From assembly GCF_900637555.1 (NCBI RefSeq), contig NZ_LR134378.1, positions 692,001-756,000 of the forward strand: a DNA stretch of 64,000 bases, read 5' to 3'. Source of the DNA: Lautropia mirabilis (lineage in GTDB: Bacteria; Pseudomonadota; Gammaproteobacteria; Burkholderiales; Burkholderiaceae_E). Within the stretch, counting starts at the first letter, position 1. Each line of letters starts with the position of its first letter. The notes beneath the pieces are model-generated. The model saw only the letters and a list, made by a program, of their open reading frames with translations, made no database searches and had not been told where the DNA came from. Shown here piece after piece: positions 1 through 7,755 of the stretch. A program made the position numbers and the translations under genes.

Positions 1-1069
1 AGGCAAACTGGTATTTGTGGATCTTCTCCACCTCGGTGGCCAGGTCGCGGCCGTCCTGCTCCAGCCGGTTCATGTTGATCGTGATGACATTGATCGACCC
101 GGTGGCCACCCCGCCTGCGCCCAGTGTGTACGAGAAGGTACGATCTTCGATGGCGTTGCGCAGCCGGCAGCACGATGCCAGTGAATCCGGGTTGTCCGAC
201 AGATACACGAAGAAGGAATTGCCCTCGGCCAGCTCGCCAGCCATGGCATCGGCAAACGCACCGTCACGGCAGGTGCCGTTTTCGGTCAGCATGGCCACCG
301 TCACCACGGGGAAGGTGAGGATAGCGCGGCTGCGCTCCTCATTGAACCACTTCAGGAAGAAGGTTTGCAGACGTGCCACGCTCGGCCAGTTGGGCCGGTC
401 GAAGTCCGGAAAGACGAAATCCCCGAACATGGCATCGAAATAATACTGGTCATAGATCGAGATGTTCCAGAAGGCACTCTGGTAGCCGCGGGCTGCGGCG
501 GGCTGGTTGATGCTGTAGACCACCTGCTGCAGGTGGTTGGCGATCTCGTCTGCGTGGGTCTCCAGATAGTCGTCGCCGAAATCCTTGCGGGCAAAGTGAT
601 CGAAATAGGTCAGAAATTCCACGGTCGCCACCGCACCGGCAAACTGCGCACTGATGGCAAACACCAGATTGATGAACGAGCCACAGAACGAGGCCAGATG
701 CTGGGGTGCCTTCGACTCACCGCCCAGCCGTGTCAGCCCGTCCAGCAGAAAGGGATACAGCGTGACGGAGACGCAGTAGGGCTTGAGGCTGGTTTCATCG
801 TGCACGTAGATTTCATGCGCCTCGATCTGGCGCAGATATTCATCTGCCGTCTCCTGGTCGAAGACCTCGGCAATCTTGCGTGACACCAGCGTGCGGTTGA
901 TCTGCACGACGAAATCCTTCATCAGCTCGGTTTCCATCGTGGCGATGTTCTTTTGCGTCACATTGGCATTGGCATCCAGGCGGGAGCCGTCGGCCGCATT
1001 GTGGGCGCGGATATAGTCCTGGATGAACTGGAGCTTGCCGTTGAGCTGAGGAGGAGAGAGGCGGATCAT
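1..1069 (-). CDS. nrdD: Anaerobic (class III) ribonucleoside-triphosphate reductase, N-terminal part
   Basis: Reduces ribonucleoside triphosphates to deoxyribonucleotides without oxygen, using a glycyl radical installed by NrdG. About 356 codons are visible and the gene runs off the left edge, so the C-terminal glycyl-radical loop and zinc site are not seen. The frame opens MIRLSPPQLNGKLQFIQDYI at 1069 and stays open to base 1. Recognisable NrdD segments include NVTQKNIATMETE near the start, EIYVHDE in the middle and LTENGTC toward the edge. The minus-strand sequence before the ATG reads ggagaaacaacc, which contains a ribosome-binding site. It lies 118 bp downstream of nrdG on the same strand, so the two are probably co-transcribed from the NrdR-box promoter upstream of nrdG. 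Confidence 0.9.
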   Translation of the reverse strand, partial: MIRLSPPQLNGKLQFIQDYIRAHNAADGSRLDANANVTQKNIATMETELMKDFVVQINRTLVSRKIAEVFDQETADEYLRQIEAHEIYVHDETSLKPYCVSVTLYPFLLDGLTRLGGESKAPQHLASFCGSFINLVFAISAQFAGAVATVEFLTYFDHFARKDFGDDYLETHADEIANHLQQVVYSINQPAAARGYQSAFWNISIYDQYYFDAMFGDFVFPDFDRPNWPSVARLQTFFLKWFNEERSRAILTFPVVTVAMLTENGTCRDGAFADAMAGELAEGNSFFVYLSDNPDSLASCCRLRNAIEDRTFSYTLGAGGVATGSINVITINMNRLEQDGRDLATEVEKIHKYQFA

Positions 1070-1187
1070 GGTTGTTTCTCCAGAAGGCGTGGTGACAGGG
1101 GCTATCGCAGCTGCCCGTGAGGCATGACGAAAAGGCATGACGAAAGGGGGCATCCGTCATGGGAGACGGGTCATGCCGGGAGGCAGG

Positions 1188-1715
1188 TCATGCGGCGAGC
1201 GCAGAAACGGCATGGATCGGAATGCGTCTGGGGGCCGGTTTCTCGTCGTGGACGAACAGGTGGTTCAGGTTCTTCTGCGTGCGCAGGTCGGTGAAGCGCT
1301 GGTTGGTCCGGGGGCTTTCCAGTCCCCCCAGTTCTGCACGCCAGCGGCCCGTTTTCAGGTAGGTGAGATACGGGATGATGTCTCCCGATACGGCTTCCAG
1401 CTCCTCACGTTCCAGCCCCGTATAGAGGCAGGTCCTGAGGCCGGCGCGAACGACCACTTCCAGCATGCGCCGAAGCTCGCCGGGCACCCACTCTCCCCCC
1501 ATAAACAGCACGCAGCTGATCAGCCCGCGATAGCGCTGCAGGCGCCCGGCCAGATGGCTTTCGGTCAGTACCGTGCCCTGTCCGGCCTTCCAGCTGTCGG
1601 CACTGTGGCAGCCCTGGCAGCGCAGCGGGCAGCCCGAGAACAGAAAGGCCAGCGATACCTCGTTGGGCACTTCCTGCCAGACGATCTGTTCCACCGAAAA
1701 ACGAAGCTGCTGCAT
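1188..1715 (-). CDS. nrdG: Anaerobic ribonucleoside-triphosphate reductase activating protein
   Basis: Radical-SAM enzyme that generates the glycyl radical on NrdD. The 175-residue product has the radical-SAM cysteine cluster as CPLRCQGC (Cys29, Cys33, Cys36), which binds the [4Fe-4S] cluster reducing S-adenosylmethionine. NrdG proteins are usually about 155-200 residues, so this is full length. It is first in the pair, with nrdD 118 bp downstream; many genomes have the opposite order. The start at 1715 is preceded by GGTGAG, which falls inside an inverted repeat described separately. An NrdR box lies about 50 bp upstream, which points to deoxynucleotide-responsive repression. Confidence 0.93.
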   Translation of the reverse strand: MQQLRFSVEQIVWQEVPNEVSLAFLFSGCPLRCQGCHSADSWKAGQGTVLTESHLAGRLQRYRGLISCVLFMGGEWVPGELRRMLEVVVRAGLRTCLYTGLEREELEAVSGDIIPYLTYLKTGRWRAELGGLESPRTNQRFTDLRTQKNLNHLFVHDEKPAPRRIPIHAVSALAA

Positions 1716-1716
1716 G

Positions 1717-1752
1717 ACTCACCACGTGTCGACACGACCAGTAGTGGTGAGT
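1717..1752 (-). promoter_or_regulatory. Nested inverted repeat covering the nrdG ribosome-binding site
   Basis: Nine-base arms (1717-1725 and 1744-1752) are perfect complements around an 18-base loop. The left arm and start of the loop also form a perfect 12-bp palindrome, CGTGTCGACACG (1725-1736). On the minus-strand transcript one arm contains the likely Shine-Dalgarno GGTGAG of nrdG, so folding would hide it. Whether this acts at the RNA level or as a DNA operator cannot be told from sequence. Confidence 0.5.
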
Positions 1753-1762
1753 AGAACATATA

Positions 1763-1778
1763 ACACTAGATATAGTGT
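1763..1778. promoter_or_regulatory. NrdR box upstream of nrdG
   Basis: ACACTAGATATAGTGT is a near-perfect palindrome and fits the known NrdR box pattern (ACAC, AT-rich centre, GTGT). NrdR represses ribonucleotide reductase genes when dATP/ATP is high. Boxes often come in pairs about 31 bp apart centre to centre; I see only one clear box here. Confidence 0.8.
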
Positions 1779-1886
1779 TTTATTTGTAGAATAAACGCCA
1801 TTGTCATGATAGCAATAAACTATTGATCCGTGAGCACGACCGTACGGGCCATGCAGGCCTGCGGTGGAGCTTTAGCCTCATCACTC

Positions 1887-2082
1887 GTGCATGCGTATTC
1901 GGTGCTGCCCTTCGTGCTGCTGCTGTGAGGCCGATAGCGGTACCGGAAATTTCGTGAAGATTGCCCAGCGCATCGCGGTCAAGATCACCTTCGATCCGGA
2001 CCAGAAGGAATTGGCCCGCCTCTCGCCGGGGATGTCGGTCGAGGCCCGGCTGGATACGCAGCAGGCGGGACAGCAGCGGTAG
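1887..2082 (+). pseudogene. Remnant of an EmrA/HlyD-type membrane fusion protein (3' end)
   Basis: The last 50 or so codons, GTGNFVKIAQRIAVKITFDP and then a SPGMSVEARLDT-type end, match the C-terminal beta-barrel region of EmrA-like periplasmic adaptors of multidrug exporters. Just upstream a different frame reads AYSVLP, which in family members directly precedes this segment, so the remnant also carries a frameshift. No 5' portion is present and there is no partner transporter nearby. It ends tail to tail with the hipA remnant. Confidence 0.6.
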
Positions 2083-2084
2083 GG

Positions 2085-2767
2085 TCAGCCCAGCAGTGTG
2101 GCGGCGGCTTCCATCTGCTCGTGCTCGAATGCTGCAGAAAAATCACCCAGCTCAGCAGTCCTGAGGCCGACTTCGGGACTGAGCGCAACCTTTTCCACTG
2201 CCTGACGGCCTGATGGACCTCTCCCAGAATCTGGCGCGCCTGTTGCTCATTCAGGGAGAACCAGGCAGCACGGGCCATCAGCATGTGGATGTCGGTGATG
2301 GGGTCGTCTTCTTCGGAAAGCCAGGTTTTTGATTCACGTTCCCGGTCTGGAAATGGATTGATGTCGAAGGCGGGAGCAAGGCGCCAGTGGCCGTTGTCGA
2401 CGTGCAGAAAGCCATGATTCTGCAGATGGTCGTCGACGTTGGTGATCAGCAGGTTGAAGAGAATCCGGCGCCACAGCTGCTGAATGTCGGCAGTAGGGTT
2501 CTTTGCATGGGTATGCATGGCATCGACCAGTTCGGTGTAGCTGCGGTCTTCTTCTCGCGAGGTCTGCAGCAAGGTGGCGGCAGACTGGTAGGGAATGCGT
2601 GTGTCGTCTGCGCCCCGGTCAAAGCGGCGAATGACGGCAATGGGGGTTTCGCCCAGCAGGACGATGCGGGCGGGCGCTGCAGGAATACCGGCCTTTTCTG
2701 CCAGTTTCAGGGCCAGCACCTCACCCCGGGTAACGCTACGGGTATCGCCGATGCTAGGGCGACCAGC
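2085..2767 (-). pseudogene. HipA-like serine/threonine kinase, 5'-truncated and frameshifted
   Basis: HipA kinases phosphorylate glutamyl-tRNA synthetase in hipBA toxin-antitoxin systems. The kinase-domain motifs are clear: TRSVTRGEVLALKLAEKAGI, VIRRFDR, LLITNVDDHLQNHGFLH and FDINPFPD. Two lesions break it. Homology stops abruptly at the upstream end near 2760, so the N-terminal domain and start are gone. Near the C-terminus the frame shifts at the run of four T (2191-2194): one more base there would restore a HipA-type ending (GLRTAELGDFSAAFEHEQME) with a stop at 2085. No hipB-like gene is adjacent. Confidence 0.8.
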
Positions 2768-2806
2768 GGCACGGCGTCGGTTCCGGGTGTGGTGTCCGGA
2801 CAGGGC

Positions 2807-3031
2807 ATGGCGCCTGTGCAGGGCGCATCGGGTAGCTTGTCTGGCGCAGCCGGCCATCCAGCATCGGTGGCGGCGCTGGAAGTGCTTACGCCCGAGCAGG
2901 CGGCGCAGCTGCTGAGCGTGTCGGTGGAGGATGTGCTGGCCAGCATCCAGTCGGGTGAGCTGAAGGCGCGGCGCATCGGCACGGCCTATCGCATTGCACG
3001 GTCGGCCCTGGACGAGTTCCTGCGTGGCTGA
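2807..3031 (+). CDS. Small helix-turn-helix (excisionase-type) DNA-binding protein
   Basis: The visible domain is EVLTPEQAAQLLSVSVEDVL followed by a GELKARRIGTAYRIARSALDEFL-type wing, the pattern of excisionase/MerR-like HTH_17 domains. ATG at 2807 gives 74 residues with a Ser/Gly/Ala-rich N-terminal tail. The frame stays open upstream into the broken hipA junction, so the N-terminus may itself be truncated. The stop overlaps the probable GTG start (3024) of the next gene by eight bases, which suggests translational coupling and a shared function. Target unknown. Confidence 0.6.
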   Translation: MAPVQGASGSLSGAAGHPASVAALEVLTPEQAAQLLSVSVEDVLASIQSGELKARRIGTAYRIARSALDEFLRG

Positions 3032-4442
3032 GGCATCGCAATCGGCATCCCCGGCGGGCACGGCCGACGGTCGGCCCTGTCCGGAATGTGGTGGACACCT
3101 GGAATGGAGTGCTGCCCGCCAGGCCCTCGCGTGTCCCTACTGCGGCACCGTGATGGCGACGGTTTCCGGACAGGGCCGGGTGGATGGAAAGAGGGATGAC
3201 AGGGCAGGCGATGCCAGTGGTGACAGGGTGGGAGGAAGTTCCACTCCTGTTGGTGATGGCGCGCGTGCTGTGGGTGCGACGGAAGCTGCGGGGAATGTGG
3301 GCGCGGCGGGTATGTCGACCGAGAAAAGAACGGCGGATCGCCGGGAGGGTGTTGCGGTTACCATGCCCGGACCCGGATCTGGGGTTGAGGTGGTCTCTGC
3401 CGCTGGCGCTTTTGGGCATTCAGCCCAGGACAGGTCGCTGGTGCAGGAAGCCGAGGCGTTGTTTGGTCGCGGGGTGCCGGACCATCATGCGCTGTACGAG
3501 CAGGACCTGGAAGCAGCGCTGCGCAATCCTGCCAACCTTCGCAACTGGGGGGCGGCGCGGCACGAGGTGAAGTGCCAGAACTGTCATGCCATCTCGGTCT
3601 TCGTGAATGGCAAGGTGGCCGATCGCTGTGATTTCTGCGGGTCGCCGGCCATCGTGACGCATGAGGAAATGCGTGATGCGATCACGCCGCAGAGCCTGCT
3701 GCCGTTTCGCATCAGCGAAAGCCAGGTGCGTGATGTGCTGCGCACCTGGTATCGGTCCCGCTGGTTTGCACCGAACCGCTTGAAGCGGGCTGCTGCAACC
3801 GACACGCTGAAGGGCATCTATCTGCCGTACTGGACCTTCGATGCCCGGGCGCATTCACGCTGGCAGGCAGAATCGGGGCGCTATTACTACACCACCGAAA
3901 CGGTGCGTGGAACCGATGGCCGGCTGGAGACGCGTCGCGTGCAGCATGTTCAATGGACACCATCCTTCGGTGAACTGGAACATTGGTTTGATGACGAACT
4001 GGTTCCAGGCACGGTGGGCATCCATGGAAAGCTTCTGAAGCGCATCGAGCCCTTTCCGACGACGACCGATCTGAAGGCCTATTCACCGGACTATGTGCGG
4101 GGCTGGACGGTGGAGCACTATCAGGTGGATCTGCGCGAGGCCACCACGCAGGGACGGCAGCAGATGCAGCTGAGCATGGAAGCGTTGTGCAGCCGCGAGG
4201 TGCCGGGTGATACCCATCGCAATCTGCGGGTGGAGACGCGTTTTGACGACTGCACCTTCAAGCATGTGCTGGTGCCGGTCTGGCTGGTGCGCTACGACTA
4301 TGGCGCCCGAAATTTTCAGGTGCTGGTGAATGGCTACACCGGCAAGGTGTCGGGTGAACAGCCCTGGAGCTGGGTGAAGATTGCACTGGCGGTGCTGCTG
4401 GTGCTGGCTGTGCTCGCAGGGCTGTCGATGCTGGATCGCTGA
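3024..4442 (+). CDS. Double zinc-ribbon protein with C-terminal membrane anchor
   Basis: Function unknown; family members are often misnamed as a primosomal N' helicase because of their zinc ribbons. Two CxxC pairs form a first ribbon near the N-terminus (CPEC and CPYC), then a Gly/Ala/Thr-rich linker of about 80 residues, then a second ribbon (CQNC and CDFC), a conserved soluble region (LPFRISESQVRDVL, YLPYWTFDA) and one C-terminal transmembrane helix ending in SMLDR. GTG at 3024 overlaps the preceding HTH stop; an in-frame ATG at 2994 is the alternative. The last 165 bp are duplicated downstream at 5230-5394. Confidence 0.75.
   Translation: MAEASQSASPAGTADGRPCPECGGHLEWSAARQALACPYCGTVMATVSGQGRVDGKRDDRAGDASGDRVGGSSTPVGDGARAVGATEAAGNVGAAGMSTEKRTADRREGVAVTMPGPGSGVEVVSAAGAFGHSAQDRSLVQEAEALFGRGVPDHHALYEQDLEAALRNPANLRNWGAARHEVKCQNCHAISVFVNGKVADRCDFCGSPAIVTHEEMRDAITPQSLLPFRISESQVRDVLRTWYRSRWFAPNRLKRAAATDTLKGIYLPYWTFDARAHSRWQAESGRYYYTTETVRGTDGRLETRRVQHVQWTPSFGELEHWFDDELVPGTVGIHGKLLKRIEPFPTTTDLKAYSPDYVRGWTVEHYQVDLREATTQGRQQMQLSMEALCSREVPGDTHRNLRVETRFDDCTFKHVLVPVWLVRYDYGARNFQVLVNGYTGKVSGEQPWSWVKIALAVLLVLAVLAGLSMLDR
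4278..4442 (+). repeat. Direct repeat copy 1 (3' end of the zinc-ribbon gene)
   Basis: These 165 bp recur at 5230-5394 with about five differences. Copy 1 is the functional end of the zinc-ribbon gene. Confidence 0.95.
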
Positions 4443-4445
4443 ACC
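4434..4445. repeat. 12-bp direct repeat, left of the vapBC segment
   Basis: GATCGCTGAACC spans the stop codon of the zinc-ribbon gene and recurs exactly at 5192-5203, on the other side of the vapBC segment. It looks like a target-site duplication or a recombination footprint. Confidence 0.7.
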
Positions 4446-4510
4446 TGACTTGTTCGGGCCGATAGCCGTTTGGGTGGGGTAGGCTCAAATCTGCGGGGCA
4501 GGGAGAATGC

Positions 4511-4918
4511 TCATGGCTCGACCCAATCCTGCCAATTCAGGTCTTCGATCCTGGCGAACTCCCGGCTGTTATGGGTGACCAGTGTTGCGCCGGCGCTCAG
4601 GGCATGACAGGCAATCCAGAGATCGTTGTTGCCAATGGGTCTGCCTTGCCTTTTCAGTGTTTCGGCCCAATGGCCATAGTGGATGCAGGTATTCTCATCT
4701 GGATACAGGATCTGGATCCGCTGGGTGATCCTGCGTATGTTGTCGTGGGATTTCTTCCTGTCACGACTGCCTTCTGCACCTTGGAGCAGCTCTCCATAGG
4801 TGACGAAACTCATCACGATCCTGTCGTGGGGAGCAAGAGAGGAGATTTTCCTGGCTACGCTCTCTGGCCGGTTCTTCATCAGATAGATGATGATGTTGGT
4901 ATCCAGCATGTAGATCAT
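4511..4918 (-). CDS. vapC: VapC-type PIN-domain toxin
   Basis: PIN-domain endoribonuclease toxin of a type II toxin-antitoxin pair. The 135-residue protein has the acidic active-site set: Asp6 (MLDTN), Glu43 (YGELLQG), Asp99 (NDLWIA) and the C-terminal THN/S motif near 115-118. Length and order match plasmid-type VapC/MvpT-like toxins that act on initiator tRNA; the target is inferred from family only. The start overlaps the vapB stop by four bases (ATGA), so synthesis is coupled to the antitoxin. The pair sits between two copies of an unrelated gene's 3' end, which points to insertion. Confidence 0.93.
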   Translation of the reverse strand: MIYMLDTNIIIYLMKNRPESVARKISSLAPHDRIVMSFVTYGELLQGAEGSRDRKKSHDNIRRITQRIQILYPDENTCIHYGHWAETLKRQGRPIGNNDLWIACHALSAGATLVTHNSREFARIEDLNWQDWVEP

Positions 4919-5151
4919 AGTGGATCCCGGTCCTGAGGCGGCGTCATGTCCCTGTCTTCGAGCGCCTGGATGAAAGACTCATCGAAGCCGGAGAACAGGT
5001 CCAGGAAAGCTTCTCCCTTGTCAATGACAGGGCGCAGGATGAGGTCGCCGTTCTCTGCCCTCATGATTTCCACCGTGTCTCCGTCAAGGCGGAAGTCGAC
5101 TGGAATCCGGACGGCCTGGCTGTTTCCGCTCTGGAATACCTTGGTCAGCAT
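4915..5151 (-). CDS. vapB: VapB-type antitoxin (AbrB/MazE fold)
   Basis: Antitoxin that binds VapC and represses its own operon. MLTKVFQSGNSQAVRIPVDF is the typical swapped-hairpin AbrB N-terminus; the acidic C-terminal half (LDLFSGFDESFIQALEDRD) would wrap the toxin. I chose the ATG at 5151 because family members begin with MLTKVF; an in-frame ATG at 5169 would add six residues that overlap the operator palindrome. Overlaps vapC by four bases. Confidence 0.92.
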   Translation of the reverse strand: MLTKVFQSGNSQAVRIPVDFRLDGDTVEIMRAENGDLILRPVIDKGEAFLDLFSGFDESFIQALEDRDMTPPQDRDPL

Positions 5152-5159
5152 GGCGTGTA

Positions 5160-5183
5160 TATACATCAAGTTGATGATGTATA
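5160..5183. promoter_or_regulatory. Palindromic operator of vapBC
   Basis: TATACATCA (5160-5168) and its exact complement TGATGTATA (5175-5183) flank a six-base spacer immediately upstream of vapB. Position and symmetry fit a VapB/VapBC autoregulatory site. Confidence 0.7.
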
Positions 5184-5191
5184 AACTAGCA

Positions 5192-5203
5192 GATCGCTGA
5201 ACC
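5192..5203. repeat. 12-bp direct repeat, right of the vapBC segment
   Basis: Second exact copy of GATCGCTGAACC (first at 4434-4445). The 746 bp between the copies hold vapBC and its operator and nothing else obvious. Confidence 0.7.
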
Positions 5204-5205
5204 GC

Positions 5206-5394
5206 ATGTCAATGCACACTGACCAGGCTGTCTGGCTGGTGCGCCATGACTATGGCGCCCGAAATTTTCAGGTGCTGGTGAATGGCTACACCGGCAAGGT
5301 GTCGGGTGAACAGCCCTGGAGCTGGGTGAAGATTGCACTGGCGGTGTTGCTGGTGCTGGCCGTGCTCGCAGGGCTGTCGATGCTGGATCGATGA
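5206..5394 (+). pseudogene. Duplicated 3' end of the zinc-ribbon membrane protein gene
   Basis: From 5230 the sequence repeats the last 165 bp of the gene ending at 4442, including the membrane helix and the SMLDR terminus. An in-frame ATG at 5206 could give a 62-residue protein with one transmembrane segment, but there is no clear ribosome-binding site and no independent domain. Best read as a duplication fragment separated from its parent by the vapBC segment. Confidence 0.75.
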
Positions 5395-5398
5395 AGGG

Positions 5399-6460
5399 TC
5401 AGGCCGCCTTGTCCAGCGTGGCCATATCGATGACGAAGCGGTACTTCACGTCGCTCCTGAGCATGCGCTCGTAGGCGTCGTTGATGCTGGCCATGTCGAT
5501 GATCTCCACGTCGGCGGTGATGTTGTGCTCACCGCAGAAATCCAGCAGTTCCTGGGTTTCCTTGATGCCGCCGATGACGGAGCCGGCCACAGCGCGTCGC
5601 CCCATGATCAGCGGAACGGTGTTGATCATGGATTCCAGGTTGCCCAGAAGGCCGACGAAGACCAGCGTGCCATCCAGCTTGAGCGTGGGGATGTAGGGCT
5701 GGATGTCGTGGGTGTACGGCACCGTGTCGATGATCAGGTCGAACTGGTAGCCCGCCCCTTTCATCTGCTCTGCATCGGTGGAGATGATGACGTGGTGCGC
5801 GCCCAGGCGGCGGGCATCGTCGCTCTTGCCGGGCGAGCGCGAGAACAGGGTGACTTCGGCTCCCAGGGCCTTGGCCAGCTTGATGGCCATGTGGCCCAGA
5901 CCACCCAGGCCCACCACGGCGACCTTGCTGCCCTTGCCCACGTTCCAGTGACGCAGTGGCGACCACGTGGTGATGCCGGCGCACAGGATGGGCGGCACGC
6001 CCTTCGTGTCGAGGTTTTCGGGTACGCGCAGCACGAAGGCATCGCTCACGGTGATGCTGTTGGAGTAGCCGCCGTAGGTGGGCATGCCGTCGTGGCGGTC
6101 CTTGCTGTCGTAGGTGAAGGTGGGGCGGTTCTCGCAGTACTGCTCCAGGTCATGGTGGCAGGGCTCGCACTGGCGGCACGAATCCACCATGCAGCCCACA
6201 CCGACCAGATCACCCGGCTTGAAGCGGGTGACATCCTTGCCGACGCTGCGCACGCGGCCGACGATCTCGTGGCCCGGCACGACGGGGTAGGTGGTGCCGC
6301 CCCAGTCGTTGCGGGCGGTGTGCAGGTCACTGTGGCAGACGCCGGAGTAGAGGATGTCGATGACGACATCGTCCGGCCGGGGATCGCGTCGCTCGAAGCG
6401 GAAGGGGACCAGGGGCTTGTCGGCTGCGTGGGCGGCATAGCCGTGGACGTGCTGGGTCAT
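5399..6460 (-). CDS. Zinc-dependent NAD(P)H alcohol dehydrogenase (YahK/cinnamyl type)
   Basis: Interconverts aldehydes and alcohols with NAD(P)H. Catalytic zinc ligands are visible as Cys42 (GVCHSDLH) and His64 (VPGHE); the structural zinc has its four cysteines at about 95, 98, 101 and 109. The Rossmann motif GLGGLGHMAIKLAKALGAE follows in the second half. Length 353, usual for the family. ATG at 6460 was preferred over one 13 codons upstream because AGGAGAG lies just before it. Substrate cannot be told; broad aldehyde reduction is likely. Confidence 0.9.
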   Translation of the reverse strand: MTQHVHGYAAHAADKPLVPFRFERRDPRPDDVVIDILYSGVCHSDLHTARNDWGGTTYPVVPGHEIVGRVRSVGKDVTRFKPGDLVGVGCMVDSCRQCEPCHHDLEQYCENRPTFTYDSKDRHDGMPTYGGYSNSITVSDAFVLRVPENLDTKGVPPILCAGITTWSPLRHWNVGKGSKVAVVGLGGLGHMAIKLAKALGAEVTLFSRSPGKSDDARRLGAHHVIISTDAEQMKGAGYQFDLIIDTVPYTHDIQPYIPTLKLDGTLVFVGLLGNLESMINTVPLIMGRRAVAGSVIGGIKETQELLDFCGEHNITADVEIIDMASINDAYERMLRSDVKYRFVIDMATLDKAA

Positions 6461-6483
6461 GGACGTTCTCTCCTGGGGGTTGG

Positions 6484-7443
6484 CTACAGTCGTTCCCACG
6501 TCTGTGGTCCCGACACCCAGAACATGGTACCGCCTTCGCTCGGATCGACCGGGGAGTAGTATCTGCGTTCGTCCTGTATCTCGACGCGGTCGAAATTCAG
6601 GGCCTTGCCGAAGGCCCAGGTGACGGGGACATGCCAGACCTGGCAGATTGTGCGGTCGACGTAAGCGACCTTGTTTTCCCAGCAGAGCTTGACCTGTCGG
6701 GGCTCTTCGCCTTTCCTGACGCTGAGTTCGTAGCGACCGTCACTGCTGTAATAGGTCTGTATGGCGGCATCGAATGGCACGGTATCCGTGCGGGCTATGG
6801 GCCGGGCGGATGCGGCTTCGAGCTCGTATTCCCTGGGTCCCCTGAGGGGGGTGTCCTGCTCGACATGCATCATGTTGCCGAGGACGATGCCGGTATCGTT
6901 CACCTGGATGGGCACGGAGGCATAGCTGCCCATGAAGCCGGCCGGGATGCGGCCCTCGGGCAGGTTGGGGTTAAAGCCCCGCAGGTCGGATTGGAGGGTG
7001 TACTGGAAGTTGCTGCGTGCCAGCAGGAAATGGCCATCCGGTGTCCGGTCGGTGTTTTGGCCATTGTCCGTCTGGTGGCCCTGAAAGGCGGAGATAACCG
7101 GCCAGGCGGGGTCCGGATTTTCCTGACGTTTCCAGGTGGTCATGTAGGCGGGGTATGCGTCAGAGACTTCCGGCAGAGGGACGTTGCCGTTGGCATTCGG
7201 CATGGAGAGCCCCAGCAGGGTGTGCATCAGTTCGCCGCTGATGCCCTGATCGGACAGGGGTTGTCCGGTCGTTGTGGTGTTGCCCGGGGGTTCTGTTGCT
7301 GTCTGGCCATCCGTCGTGGAGATGATGCTCTGGGCAAGGACGCTGCTGGCCGCCAACCCGATAGCCACGGCAAGGACATGACGGAAGGAACGAAGGGAAA
7401 TGCCCGGCAAGGCAGGCCGTGATGCGGATGCACTCTGGTTCAT
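6484..7443 (-). CDS. Secreted protein of unknown function, paralogue of the lipoprotein at 20.4 kb
   Basis: Not recognised. ATG at 7443 follows AGGAAAG and gives 319 residues. A signal peptide (VLAVAIGLAASSVLAQS, cleavage after VLA) suggests export. The C-terminal third matches the lipoprotein encoded at 20451-21623: both have a PFD motif, then VKLC/VRLC, then R-x-x-C-x-x-W, then an acidic D(D/E)R segment. The two cysteines in LC and xxCxxW may form a disulfide. No enzymatic motif is visible. The two genes are about 13 kb apart on opposite strands. Confidence 0.7.
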   Translation of the reverse strand: MNQSASASRPALPGISLRSFRHVLAVAIGLAASSVLAQSIISTTDGQTATEPPGNTTTTGQPLSDQGISGELMHTLLGLSMPNANGNVPLPEVSDAYPAYMTTWKRQENPDPAWPVISAFQGHQTDNGQNTDRTPDGHFLLARSNFQYTLQSDLRGFNPNLPEGRIPAGFMGSYASVPIQVNDTGIVLGNMMHVEQDTPLRGPREYELEAASARPIARTDTVPFDAAIQTYYSSDGRYELSVRKGEEPRQVKLCWENKVAYVDRTICQVWHVPVTWAFGKALNFDRVEIQDERRYYSPVDPSEGGTMFWVSGPQTWERL

Positions 7444-7755
7444 GGTGTCTTTCCTGGTGGGGCACTGTTGCCCGTGTTGAGGAAAGCTTGCGCAAGTCTT
7501 CGCAGTCATCGCATTGCCGGAATGGGCGCACGACGGCAAATGTCGCCTTTTCCTGAACCCCGTTCCGTGGTGCGTCGCTTGGGGGACTTGTTCGGACTTT
7601 CCTCGGGGATGCTAAGGAAAGACGTGAGGGGGTCATGTGTCGGGCATGTTCGGCATGGGCCGGAACATGTCATCGTGTGAACGGTCATGTCCCGACCCAC
7701 CAGAATGGGCAGTGAAGCGAGGTGCTTCTGTAACGCGAGGGTTGAAGATCGTTAC
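7444..7755. other. Intergenic region between pdxH and the secreted protein gene
   Basis: No convincing gene. An imperfect inverted repeat (CATGTTC ... GAACATG, about 7646-7671) could be a terminator for pdxH or a regulator site. The right half must hold the end of the pdxH transcript and the left half the promoter of the secreted protein gene; I see no strong consensus promoter. Confidence 0.4.

Noticed and set aside
1790-1830. FNR/Anr-type site upstream of nrdG (TTGTCATGATAGCAA)
   Set aside because: Only partly symmetrical and one base too long for TTGAT-N4-ATCAA; an oxygen regulator is plausible but not shown.
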